DNA of 5,500 nucleotides from assembly GCA_027038095.1 (NCBI GenBank), contig JALVYA010000231.1, positions 1 through 5,500 of the forward strand, written 5' to 3'. Positions 1-5,364 of this stretch are shown here, piece after piece (position 1 is the stretch's first letter; every line of letters starts with the position of its first letter). A program made the translations under genes and the position numbers. The stretch is from Archaeoglobaceae archaeon (GTDB taxonomy: Archaea; Halobacteriota; Archaeoglobi; Archaeoglobales; Archaeoglobaceae). The notes beneath the pieces were generated by a model, which was given only the letters and a program-made list of their open reading frames with translations, was not told the DNA's origin and searched no databases.

Positions 1-163
1 CCTTGACGAGAGTTGTCTTCCCCGCTCCGTTCGGGCCCAAAATGGCAACTTTTTCCCCTTTCTCAATCGAAAGACTGATTCCGTCCAGAGCTTTGAAACG
101 ACCGTAAGTTTTCACAACGTCCCTGAGGAATATCTGGGGTTTCATTTCCAGTTTCATTTCCAT
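1..163 (-). CDS. ABC transporter ATP-binding protein, N-terminal part (cut by window edge)
   Basis: Only the first 54 codons are present; the gene continues beyond position 1. The visible part reads as the start of an ABC ATPase: an aromatic A-loop residue (Tyr20 in VVKTYGRFKALDGISLSI), the following beta strands, and a complete Walker A motif GPNGAGKT at residues 43-50. By family this protein would hydrolyse ATP on the cytoplasmic side of a membrane transporter. The substrate cannot be told, because the signature motif, Walker B and partner permease lie outside the window. It follows the oxidoreductase by 18 nt and is probably in the same operon. The start is uncertain. Met1 (163) has GAGG 10 nt upstream, while Met3 (157) has GAGGG exactly 7 nt upstream. 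A 12-bp tandem repeat supplies the extra in-frame Met codons. Family assignment is firm; subfamily is unknown. Confidence 0.93.
   Translation of the reverse strand, partial: MEMKLEMKPQIFLRDVVKTYGRFKALDGISLSIEKGEKVAILGPNGAGKTTLVK
139..162. repeat. Perfect 12-bp tandem duplication at the ABC gene start
   Basis: On the plus strand gtttcatttcca occurs twice in direct succession. On the coding strand this is TGGAAATGAAAC twice, overlapping the start codon and giving the N-terminus M-EMKL-EMKP. It is an in-frame four-codon duplication that multiplies the possible start codons (163, 157, 145). It was probably made by slippage or local duplication and is unlikely to affect the folded domain. Confidence 0.85.
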
Positions 164-181
164 ACCCTCACTTCCTCAAAC

Positions 182-1360
182 TTAAAGTGTTTTTCTGATT
201 TCCTCCACCACTTCTTCTACTCCGAGAGCTATTCCGTCCACCTCTATGTCATGGCCTTTGGCTCCATCGCCCACAACGTAAAGTCCGTTAACAGGAGTTT
301 TGCACCCTATATCACTCCCTGCCAGGGCTCTGTTGACAGGCCACCCGTCACTGAAGCTCTGTACGGCGAGTATTTCGTAGTCGTATCCCTTAAGCAGCTC
401 TTTCAGATCCTTCAAACCTTCCGAGATTTCAAACCTGACGTTAGTTGTCAGCATTGGCTGATGAGCCATCAGGAAGTTTTGTTTTCCCAGATTCGGGTCT
501 GCATTCGTAACCTGATTCATACCGCTTATCCTTCTCGTATTCAGAGTGAAAAGAACTCCCGTATGGTCTATAAACGATTGTTTAACTGCTATTGAGTACT
601 TTATGCCCCTGCTCGGTTCGAGTTTTGCATAGCTCTTTAAGCCGGAAAGTCTTGCTGTTTCCTCGTGTCCGATGTCCGAGATTACAACGTCAAACCTCTT
701 TGCTGTTCTGTTTTCAAGGTGAACGCTGAAGCCGTACCCCTCCTTTCTTATCACTGAAACTTTCTGTCTGTTTATCTCGCAGTCATTACTCCTTATGACT
801 TCCACTAAAGCCTCTATCACAGACCTGCATCCACCCACAGGAACTCCCGGACCTCCAAGCTCTAAAATAGACCTGTAAACGGGATAGATTTTGCTCAGCG
901 TCGTCTGTTCCGGAGTTATGCTGAACGACCACCCCAGAAACGCTCTCAGGTATCTGGCGCTGAAGTCGTCCAGCTTCTTTTCGAGCTCGGACAGCTTAAC
1001 TTCCTTGAACCAGTTTTTCACACAGTGAGCCAGAAAAGCTATTCGGGAACGGAGAGGAATTCTTTTTCTGCTTATTTTTACCTCTTCCCCGTTGTAAAGA
1101 GCTGTTCCTTCGGGCTTTGAATCGACAATTTCCACTTTAGCTCCAGCCTTTTTCAGCATTCTGGCAAGAGGCCCCCTGCTTCCGTGAGGAATCATGTGAA
1201 GAGCTCCTGTTGATATCTCGTATCCCCTGTAGTTGAAGTTCGTAAACCTGCCACCGAGGAAAGGTAGCTTTTCAAAAACCTCCACTCTGTATCCCATTTC
1301 GGAGAGCAGAGAGGCTGAGAGAAGTCCTCCAAGTCCCGCTCCAATCACGCCAATTCTCAT
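182..1360 (-). CDS. FAD-dependent oxidoreductase, phytoene desaturase-like (COG1233 type)
   Basis: A 392-residue flavoprotein. The N-terminus is a Rossmann dinucleotide-binding fold with GxGxxG at residues 7-12 and Glu30 ending the second strand (contact to the FAD ribose), followed by GGRF (36-39), usual in the amine-oxidase/phytoene-desaturase superfamily. A PxGG element lies at 174-177, and a C-terminal FAD-contacting segment with Gly364-Asp365 and GIALG at 376-380. It is shorter than CrtI-type carotenoid desaturases (about 490 residues) and has no membrane segment. The superfamily carries out FAD-linked desaturation, isomerisation or reduction, often of isoprenoids, but the substrate cannot be read from sequence and phytoene should not be assumed. 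GGAGAG (1368-1373) lies 7 nt before the ATG. The ferredoxin gene ends 18 nt upstream and the ABC ATPase starts 18 nt downstream, so an operon is likely and the ferredoxin may be its electron partner. Confidence 0.9.
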   Translation of the reverse strand: MRIGVIGAGLGGLLSASLLSEMGYRVEVFEKLPFLGGRFTNFNYRGYEISTGALHMIPHGSRGPLARMLKKAGAKVEIVDSKPEGTALYNGEEVKISRKRIPLRSRIAFLAHCVKNWFKEVKLSELEKKLDDFSARYLRAFLGWSFSITPEQTTLSKIYPVYRSILELGGPGVPVGGCRSVIEALVEVIRSNDCEINRQKVSVIRKEGYGFSVHLENRTAKRFDVVISDIGHEETARLSGLKSYAKLEPSRGIKYSIAVKQSFIDHTGVLFTLNTRRISGMNQVTNADPNLGKQNFLMAHQPMLTTNVRFEISEGLKDLKELLKGYDYEILAVQSFSDGWPVNRALAGSDIGCKTPVNGLYVVGDGAKGHDIEVDGIALGVEEVVEEIRKTL

Positions 1361-1367
1361 CTAACAA

Positions 1368-1373
1368 CTCTCC
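1368..1373 (-). promoter_or_regulatory. Ribosome binding site of the FAD oxidoreductase
   Basis: GGAGAG on the minus strand, 7 nt before the ATG at 1360, matches the anti-Shine-Dalgarno end of archaeal 16S rRNA. It supports this start and translation from an internal position in the ferredoxin-led transcript. Confidence 0.65.
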
Positions 1374-1378
1374 GACTT

Positions 1379-1549
1379 TTACGTTTTTAAGAAGTTTATC
1401 GCTTCAACCGGGCAGTAATTTACGCACTTCCTGCAGTTCTCGCACAGCTCATGGTTTATCTCCGCCTTTCCCTCAACAGTTATTGCGTCTTTCGGGCACA
1501 CAAGCATGCAAGTGGCGCAGCCCACACACTTTTCGGTAACCACTATCAT
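1379..1549 (-). CDS. Small 2x[4Fe-4S] ferredoxin, 56 residues
   Basis: A 56-codon gene. The translation has two classical cluster motifs: Cys8, Cys11, Cys14 with Cys18-Pro, and Cys36, Cys39, Cys42 with Cys46-Pro. This is the CxxCxxCxxxCP pattern twice, the signature of bacterial-type two-[4Fe-4S] ferredoxins, and the length is normal for that family. In such proteins the fourth Cys of each motif ligates the other cluster. It acts as a soluble cytoplasmic electron carrier. The start is well fixed: an in-frame TGA lies just two codons upstream of the ATG. A TATA-like ctttataaag is centred about 31 bp upstream, so the leader should be only a few bases. It is the first gene of the minus-strand operon, 18 nt before the flavoprotein, so it is plausibly that enzyme's donor or acceptor. 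This pairing is inference from position. Confidence 0.93.
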   Translation of the reverse strand: MIVVTEKCVGCATCMLVCPKDAITVEGKAEINHELCENCRKCVNYCPVEAINFLKT

Positions 1550-1575
1550 GTTCTCTCAGAAATTACTCCCGACCT

Positions 1576-1585
1576 CTTTATAAAG
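1576..1585. promoter_or_regulatory. Palindromic TATA box shared by the divergent ferredoxin and pelota genes
   Basis: ctttataaag is a perfect 10-bp inverted repeat and the best TATA-box match in the 57-bp gap between the two divergent starts. Its centre lies about 26 bp before the pelota ATG (1607) and about 31 bp before the ferredoxin ATG (1549), the normal archaeal spacing from TATA box to transcription start. Pelota has no Shine-Dalgarno sequence between this element and its ATG, so its mRNA is probably leaderless. An A-rich stretch (gcgcaaac on the minus strand) could act as the TFB recognition element for the ferredoxin direction. Sharing of one box by both directions is inferred. Confidence 0.65.
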
Positions 1586-1606
1586 TAGTTTGCGCCTCTT
1601 GGTTTA

Positions 1607-2647
1607 ATGAAGCTGATTGAGGAGAGACTGAAGGAGTCCAGAGGCAGGGTAGAGGGAGAGCTAAAGCTCGTACCCGAGAGTTTGGACGACCTGTGGCACC
1701 TGAAGTACGTAATTGAGCCGGGAGATATCGTTTATTCGCTGAGCAAAAGGGTGTGCGAGAGCAGCGATAAGCTCAGGAGCGACAAGGAAATGGTTACGGT
1801 AAGAATAGGGGTTGAGGTCGAAAGGGTTGAATTTCACAAATTCGCGAACAGGCTCAGAATTTCCGGTAAAATAGTTGGGGGAATTGAGGATTCGGGGTAC
1901 CACACGCTCAACATTGGAGTTGGGAAGGAGCTGAGCATAATCAAGGAGTGGAAGAAGGAACAGCTGGACAGAATCAGAAACGCCGTAAAGGCGAGTTCTC
2001 AGCCCGAAATAGTAATAGTTACGATTGAGGAAGGAGACGCAATCATAGGCGTTTTGAGGCAGTGGGGTGTTGAGGAGGTAGCCTCAATAAGGAAAAGCTA
2101 CGGAAAGGAGAGTTCTTCGAGGATTGAGTTTTTTTCCGAAGTTCTCTCAGCTCTGAAAAACATGGAGTTCAGGTACCTCGTTGTTGCCGGTCCGGGATTT
2201 GCAAAGGAGGACTTTCTGAAGTTTCTGAAGGAGAGAGATCCCGAAATTGCTAAAAAGTGTATTCTAGTCAACTGCTCCACAATAGGCGTCAGGGGTTTTG
2301 TGGAGGTTTTGAGGAGAGGTGTTATTTCCAGAATTGCTAAAGACATGAGAATAATTGAGGAAGCTGAATACATGGAAAGGTTGCTCGAAGGAATCGCAAA
2401 GGAAGAAAAGGTTGCTTACGGGCTGGAAGAGGTTAAAAAAGCCTGTGAGTACGGAGCTATCGAAGTTTTACTCGTTGCTGATGAATTTCTCAGAGAGGAA
2501 AGAGAGAAGTGGGACGTTGATTCGCTTCTGGAGAGAGTGGAGGAAATGGGAGGAAAGGTGGTCATAATGAGTACAGAATTTGAGCCGGGGAAGAGGTTGA
2601 TGGCTCTGGGCGGGATTGGTGCCCTGCTCAGGTTCGATATTGCATAG
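1607..2647 (+). CDS. pelA: Pelota (Dom34) mRNA surveillance / ribosome rescue factor
   Basis: A 346-residue protein of the usual archaeal pelota length. Three parts can be seen: an Sm-like N-terminal domain (about 1-125, with the ESRGRVEGELKLVPES start and EDSGYHTLNIG at 94-104), an eRF1-type central domain (about 130-250, with PGF at 196-198), and a C-terminal alpha/beta domain (about 255-346, ending in LGGIGALLRFDIA). There is no GGQ motif, which separates it from release factor aRF1. By family it enters the A site of stalled ribosomes with the GTPase aEF1A and, with ABCE1, promotes subunit splitting; endonuclease activity has been claimed for an archaeal member but is disputed. The ATG is the only sensible start, because an in-frame TAG sits at 1586-1588. 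No Shine-Dalgarno sequence is seen, fitting a leaderless transcript from the TATA box at 1576-1585. Confidence 0.97.
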   Translation: MKLIEERLKESRGRVEGELKLVPESLDDLWHLKYVIEPGDIVYSLSKRVCESSDKLRSDKEMVTVRIGVEVERVEFHKFANRLRISGKIVGGIEDSGYHTLNIGVGKELSIIKEWKKEQLDRIRNAVKASSQPEIVIVTIEEGDAIIGVLRQWGVEEVASIRKSYGKESSSRIEFFSEVLSALKNMEFRYLVVAGPGFAKEDFLKFLKERDPEIAKKCILVNCSTIGVRGFVEVLRRGVISRIAKDMRIIEEAEYMERLLEGIAKEEKVAYGLEEVKKACEYGAIEVLLVADEFLREEREKWDVDSLLERVEEMGGKVVIMSTEFEPGKRLMALGGIGALLRFDIA

Positions 2648-2650
2648 CTC

Positions 2651-2695
2651 GTTTTAATGCTTTCACCCGGACCCCTTTGTTTCTACTGGAAATCG
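2651..2695 (+). terminator. Probable T-rich termination region after pelota
   Basis: After the pelota stop the plus strand has several pyrimidine-rich T tracts (gttttaatgc, cccctttgtttct, then cgttttt reaching into the end of the convergent gene). Archaeal terminators are often simple T tracts without a hairpin, so termination here is plausible, but no stem-loop supports it. Confidence 0.3.
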
Positions 2696-3189
2696 TTTTT
2701 CATCTTTATCAATCTCTCAGCAACTTCTATTAGTTCTTTAACCAGTTTAACTTCTTTTTCTATTGGAGAAATCTCATTTTCTTCCTCCATTTTTCTGCAG
2801 AGCTTTGAAATTGTTAGCTGAATTGATTTTAAAGCTGAATCGATGGGTTTTTCTCCGGTACCCAACCCCCTTATTTCCTGTGGAACATCCACCCCAACAA
2901 CCTTTTTCCCCACACCTTCTGCATCAGCTGAAGTGTCAAGCTTGGCTTCCACTCCCGCGCTTTCTTTTTCCTCTTTTTCTCTTTCTTCAGCCATTCTCTC
3001 CAGAGTTTCTTCCGAGCTCACAACTTTTTCGAGCTCACTTTCAAAAACTGCATCTCTCCCGCAAACGGGGCAAAATATCCTGTCACCGTTACTGAAGAGG
3101 GGGACATTACATTCGGGGCAGTGGTACGACAGCATTTTTACACCTTTACAGAGAAGTTCAGCCATCTCCGAAATTTTTTTATCCTCCAT
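2683..3189 (-). CDS. Zn-ribbon protein of the Sjogren's/scleroderma autoantigen 1 (Auto_anti-p27) family
   Basis: A 168-residue acidic protein. Residues 8-48 match the archaeal pattern of this family: a helix (MAELLCKGVKML) followed by a zinc ribbon with Cys24-x2-Cys27 and Cys40-x2-Cys43, the knuckles separated by PLFSNGDRIF. Next comes a charged, low-complexity stretch of Glu, Lys, Ala and Val (about 50-115), then a predicted C-terminal helix or coiled coil (about 117-165). The cellular role of archaeal members is unknown; zinc binding and partner binding through the helix are inferred. The start is supported by GAGGT just upstream (3193-3197) and by an in-frame TGA overlapping it at 3196-3198. 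It converges on pelota with a 35-bp gap and diverges from UPF0147. The middle linker probably varies in length between species. Confidence 0.85.
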   Translation of the reverse strand: MEDKKISEMAELLCKGVKMLSYHCPECNVPLFSNGDRIFCPVCGRDAVFESELEKVVSSEETLERMAEEREKEEKESAGVEAKLDTSADAEGVGKKVVGVDVPQEIRGLGTGEKPIDSALKSIQLTISKLCRKMEEENEISPIEKEVKLVKELIEVAERLIKMKNDFQ

Positions 3190-3242
3190 GTAACCTCATT
3201 ATTTGAGCTGAACTTAAAGCTTCACTTCTCGGGGGTGGTACA
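3190..3242. promoter_or_regulatory. Divergent promoter spacer between the Zn-ribbon gene and UPF0147
   Basis: The 53-bp spacer holds ribosome binding sites for both genes: GAGGT on the minus strand at 3193-3197 and GGGGGTGG on the plus strand at 3231-3238. An A/T-rich element cttaaag (3213-3219) lies in the exact middle, 27 bp from each start codon. Used as a TATA box it would place both transcription starts near the start codons and leave out the ribosome binding sites. The true boxes may therefore lie further out, for example ttattt at 3199-3204 for UPF0147. Promoters must be here or in the gene ends, but the exact boxes are unsure. Confidence 0.4.
3231..3238 (+). promoter_or_regulatory. 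Strong ribosome binding site deciding the GTG start of UPF0147
   Basis: GGGGGTGG lies 4 nt before the GTG at 3243. No in-frame ATG occurs between the upstream in-frame TGA at 3204-3206 and this codon, so the purine-rich block fixes GTG as the start. Confidence 0.75.
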
Positions 3243-3503
3243 GTGGCTAAAGAAGTTCCAGATAGTGTGCTGGAAGTTCTTGATAGAATAATTCAGGACG
3301 ATACAGTTCCAAGAAATATTAGAAAAGTTGCGGGAGAAATCAAGGAGAGTTTGCTGCACGGAGAGGGTAGTTTAGCCGTTAGAGCTGCATCTGCCATATC
3401 AATACTTGAGGATATAGCAGCCGATCCGAACATACCCATGCACGTGAGAACCCTGATATGGAACGTTTCGAGCCAGCTTGAAAGGATATCTGTGGAGGAC
3501 TGA
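3243..3503 (+). CDS. UPF0147 family protein
   Basis: An 86-residue protein, starting with GTG, that matches the archaeal UPF0147 family over its full length. Recognisable parts are VLEVLDRIIQDDTVPRNIR at residues 9-27 and DPNIPMHVRTLIWNVSSQLE near the C-terminus. The two halves look like an internal repeat: each has a helix, then D-x-x-(V/I)-P-x-x-(I/V)-R, then another helix (DDTVPRNIR at 19-27 and DPNIPMHVR at 60-68). The protein is predicted to be small, all-helical, soluble and cytoplasmic. No function is established for the family. The start is set by a strong ribosome binding site. It diverges from the Zn-ribbon gene and runs head-on into the sensor gene, leaving only 8 nt between the stop codons, so it is probably transcribed alone. 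Confidence 0.92.
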   Translation: MAKEVPDSVLEVLDRIIQDDTVPRNIRKVAGEIKESLLHGEGSLAVRAASAISILEDIAADPNIPMHVRTLIWNVSSQLERISVED

Positions 3504-3510
3504 AAGGAAG

Positions 3511-3530
3511 CTTAAAATTTTTCTATTCTC
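3511..3530. terminator. Compact convergent termination region between UPF0147 and the sensor gene
   Basis: The two convergent stop codons are 8 nt apart. A run of four A and five T (3514-3522) followed by ctattctc gives the plus strand a T-rich terminator overlapping the last codons of the sensor gene. The same A tract reads as TTTT on the minus strand, so it could stop both transcripts. No hairpin is evident. Confidence 0.4.
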
Positions 3531-5290
3531 TTCAGAAGACTCTCTTCGATTTCTCTTATGAGTTCTGTAGATTTGCTGAGCTTTTTTAGCTGTTTGTAAC
3601 ACATTTCTATTTTTCCCTTAATTTCTTCCCTGCTCAAATCGTTAAATTCTTCTATTAAACCTTCAAGAAGTAAAGCCGCTCCGGAAACGGGATTAACCAG
3701 TCTGTCGCAGATGGTTCTCACTTTAAGCACTTCGTCCTGAATTCCGGAAATCAGGTATTCCACATTTCTGCCGAGCTCTATACACCTTGCTGCAAATCCT
3801 ATGGTGTTTATTATGTTTTTCAGTGTTTTCAGTTTCATTTCGTCAGGTCTTGTTTTAAATACAATTCCAAAGATTCCATAGACTTTCCCTCTGTAAGCTG
3901 CCGGGAAAACGTAATAATATCCATTTTTATACAAATCACAGATATAGCAGTTCTCGCACCTGACAGCGATATCGAGTTTACCGTTTTTAAACCTGTACAG
4001 GCAAAGTATGAATTCCCTGTTGTTTACAAGTTTTCTTTCTATCTTCCTTTTTGGTGAGTATATTTTTGGATTTTTAATCTTTGTATAGCACCATGTAAAA
4101 GCTATTTCCGGAAAAGTTTTTTCCAGAATTTTACAGAATCTGGCAAAAAGAGATGTATATGTCTTTTCTTTGAGGACTAAACTGAAAACACTTTCATACA
4201 GCTGCAGCATGTCATCAACGTCAGATTTCGAAATCGAGCAGCAAAACAAAGGACTTCCCTCCAGAATTATTGACCTGATTCTGAAAGTGCAGGACAAACA
4301 TTCTCCATTCTTTCTGATCAGTATCGTTTTGCACACTCCTGTATCGCCAAGTAAAGCCTGTTTAATTGCGAAGTCAATCTGTTTCTGATCCGGTATAATC
4401 GCATTGATTTTTAAACCTGAAATTTCTTTGCCGTAGCCGGTTAAATCTTCGAAAAATTTATTGAAATAAATAATTCTCAAGCTTTTATCAACAAAAACTA
4501 TTCCCTCGTTGCAAACATCAAGTGCGCACTTCAACCACTGAGTTTTTTCTTCGAGTTCGTATTCCGTACGCAACTGTTTAAGTATGAGACATAAAAGATT
4601 TTTCCAGAAACTGAAAAATTCGTTTTCAAACACTCCTTCCTGTTCGAAGCATAGCTGCGAAAAGCCAACGACTTCATTCCCGAACCTCAGCGGAACGACG
4701 TAACACTGCAGGTCTTTAAACTCTGAAGTAAAAGCATTTCCTTCTGCGACATGAGTTAAGCCCGTGCATCGATTTGCCGTTTTTGCGAGTTTGTGTCTGA
4801 AGTTTATTATTTCGTCACCTTCGACGCGGGGACTTCCTACCACGAGTTTATACCCACCTCCAGTTTTCACGTAAACTTCGAAATGGTTTGTTCCCATGAG
4901 GTTTCGCGTTAACTTACCGAGCAGCAATTTCAGGTTCCTTAAATTCTCATCTCTAAGAAGACTGCTTATTTTTTCAAAAGCACCGTCAACTTCAATTGCG
5001 ATTTCCATCACGAGGTCTTCAAATCTAAACGCCATAACTTTGTATCTTTTATTTTTAATTATAATTTCTTCTTCAATATGACTTTTGTTATTTTTTAAAA
5101 CTTTGATTGCTGGAGTGTCTTTTCTCTCTTCGAAGTACAGTTTCCAGCAGTCAAAAGTGCCAATTACCTCGTTACGGAAAATTCCCGAAATTCTTTCACA
5201 CTCTCTGTTCCAGAATTTTACCTTTCCATCCCTGTCCAGAGCGTAAGCGGGGCAGGGAAACGAATTGAGTAACATTTCAACATCTTTCAT
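3512..5290 (-). CDS. Soluble PAS-GAF-PAS-GAF sensor with a degenerate, kinase-less histidine-kinase-like C-terminus
   Basis: A 592-residue protein with no signal peptide or membrane segment, so probably cytoplasmic. The likely order is PAS (about 5-105, PAYALDRDGKVKFWNRECERISG), GAF-like (about 106-240), PAS (about 250-355, EGIVFVDKSLRIIYFNKFFEDLTGY) and GAF-like (about 365-505), then a helical tail (510-592). The tail aligns with a HisKA dimerisation helix pair: RLVNPVSGAALLLEGL resembles the H-E-x-x-N-P-L box, with Asn533-Pro534 kept but Asp529 and Arg530 where His and Glu belong. No HATPase domain follows, and the adjacent DNA is already UPF0147. It therefore cannot autophosphorylate in the usual way and probably signals through protein contact. 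The second GAF domain has Cys445, Cys448 and Cys451, which could bind metal or respond to redox; the ligand is unknown. GAGG lies 9 nt before the ATG. Its codons are more A/T-rich than those of its neighbours. GAF boundaries are the least certain part. Confidence 0.82.
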   Translation of the reverse strand: MKDVEMLLNSFPCPAYALDRDGKVKFWNRECERISGIFRNEVIGTFDCWKLYFEERKDTPAIKVLKNNKSHIEEEIIIKNKRYKVMAFRFEDLVMEIAIEVDGAFEKISSLLRDENLRNLKLLLGKLTRNLMGTNHFEVYVKTGGGYKLVVGSPRVEGDEIINFRHKLAKTANRCTGLTHVAEGNAFTSEFKDLQCYVVPLRFGNEVVGFSQLCFEQEGVFENEFFSFWKNLLCLILKQLRTEYELEEKTQWLKCALDVCNEGIVFVDKSLRIIYFNKFFEDLTGYGKEISGLKINAIIPDQKQIDFAIKQALLGDTGVCKTILIRKNGECLSCTFRIRSIILEGSPLFCCSISKSDVDDMLQLYESVFSLVLKEKTYTSLFARFCKILEKTFPEIAFTWCYTKIKNPKIYSPKRKIERKLVNNREFILCLYRFKNGKLDIAVRCENCYICDLYKNGYYYVFPAAYRGKVYGIFGIVFKTRPDEMKLKTLKNIINTIGFAARCIELGRNVEYLISGIQDEVLKVRTICDRLVNPVSGAALLLEGLIEEFNDLSREEIKGKIEMCYKQLKKLSKSTELIREIEESLLKRIEKF

Positions 5291-5299
5291 ACCGATTAT

Positions 5300-5303
5300 C
5301 CTC
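5300..5303 (-). promoter_or_regulatory. Ribosome binding site of the sensor gene
   Basis: GAGG within ccagaggataatcggt on the minus strand, 9 nt before the ATG at 5290, supports this start rather than the in-frame Met5. Confidence 0.5.
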
Positions 5304-5304
5304 T

Positions 5305-5364
5305 GGTACAGTTTTAATTACGTCGTTTCTGATAACTTTACCGTTAATCGTTACAGTAATTCTA
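5305..5364 (-). promoter_or_regulatory. A+T-rich region likely to hold the sensor gene promoter
   Basis: Seen on the minus strand, this stretch has two modest TATA-like elements, taaagttatc (about 5331-5340) and taattaaaac (about 5311-5320). The first would give a leader of some 15 nt that includes the ribosome binding site, so it is preferred. A further candidate, gaaaatttaag (about 5368-5378), lies just upstream and would leave a leader of roughly 60 nt. No clear operator dyad is seen. The choice is a guess from spacing. Confidence 0.3.

Noticed and set aside
251..595. Plus-strand open frame of 114 codons
   Set aside because: It lies wholly inside the FAD oxidoreductase on the opposite strand, has no family features, and the minus-strand product has clear motifs along its length.
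1661..2567. Other-frame open frames within pelota (minus 1661-1903, minus 2098-2373, plus 2355-2567)
   Set aside because: All overlap a full-length conserved pelota gene and have no ribosome binding site or recognisable domain.
1607..2647. Reading the pelota gene as release factor aRF1
   Set aside because: No GGQ or NIKS motif is present, and the length and PGF-containing central domain fit pelota.
2763..3193. Two overlapping plus-strand open frames of 110 and 116 codons
   Set aside because: They are antisense to the Zn-ribbon gene. Their Phe/Pro/Ser-rich content is the mirror of the Glu/Lys-rich linker and does not look like a real protein.
3399..3602. Minus-strand open frame across the UPF0147/sensor junction, considered as a frameshifted ATPase remnant of the sensor
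   Set aside because: It has no N, G1 or G2 box and covers the well-supported UPF0147 coding region, so it does not rescue a kinase domain.
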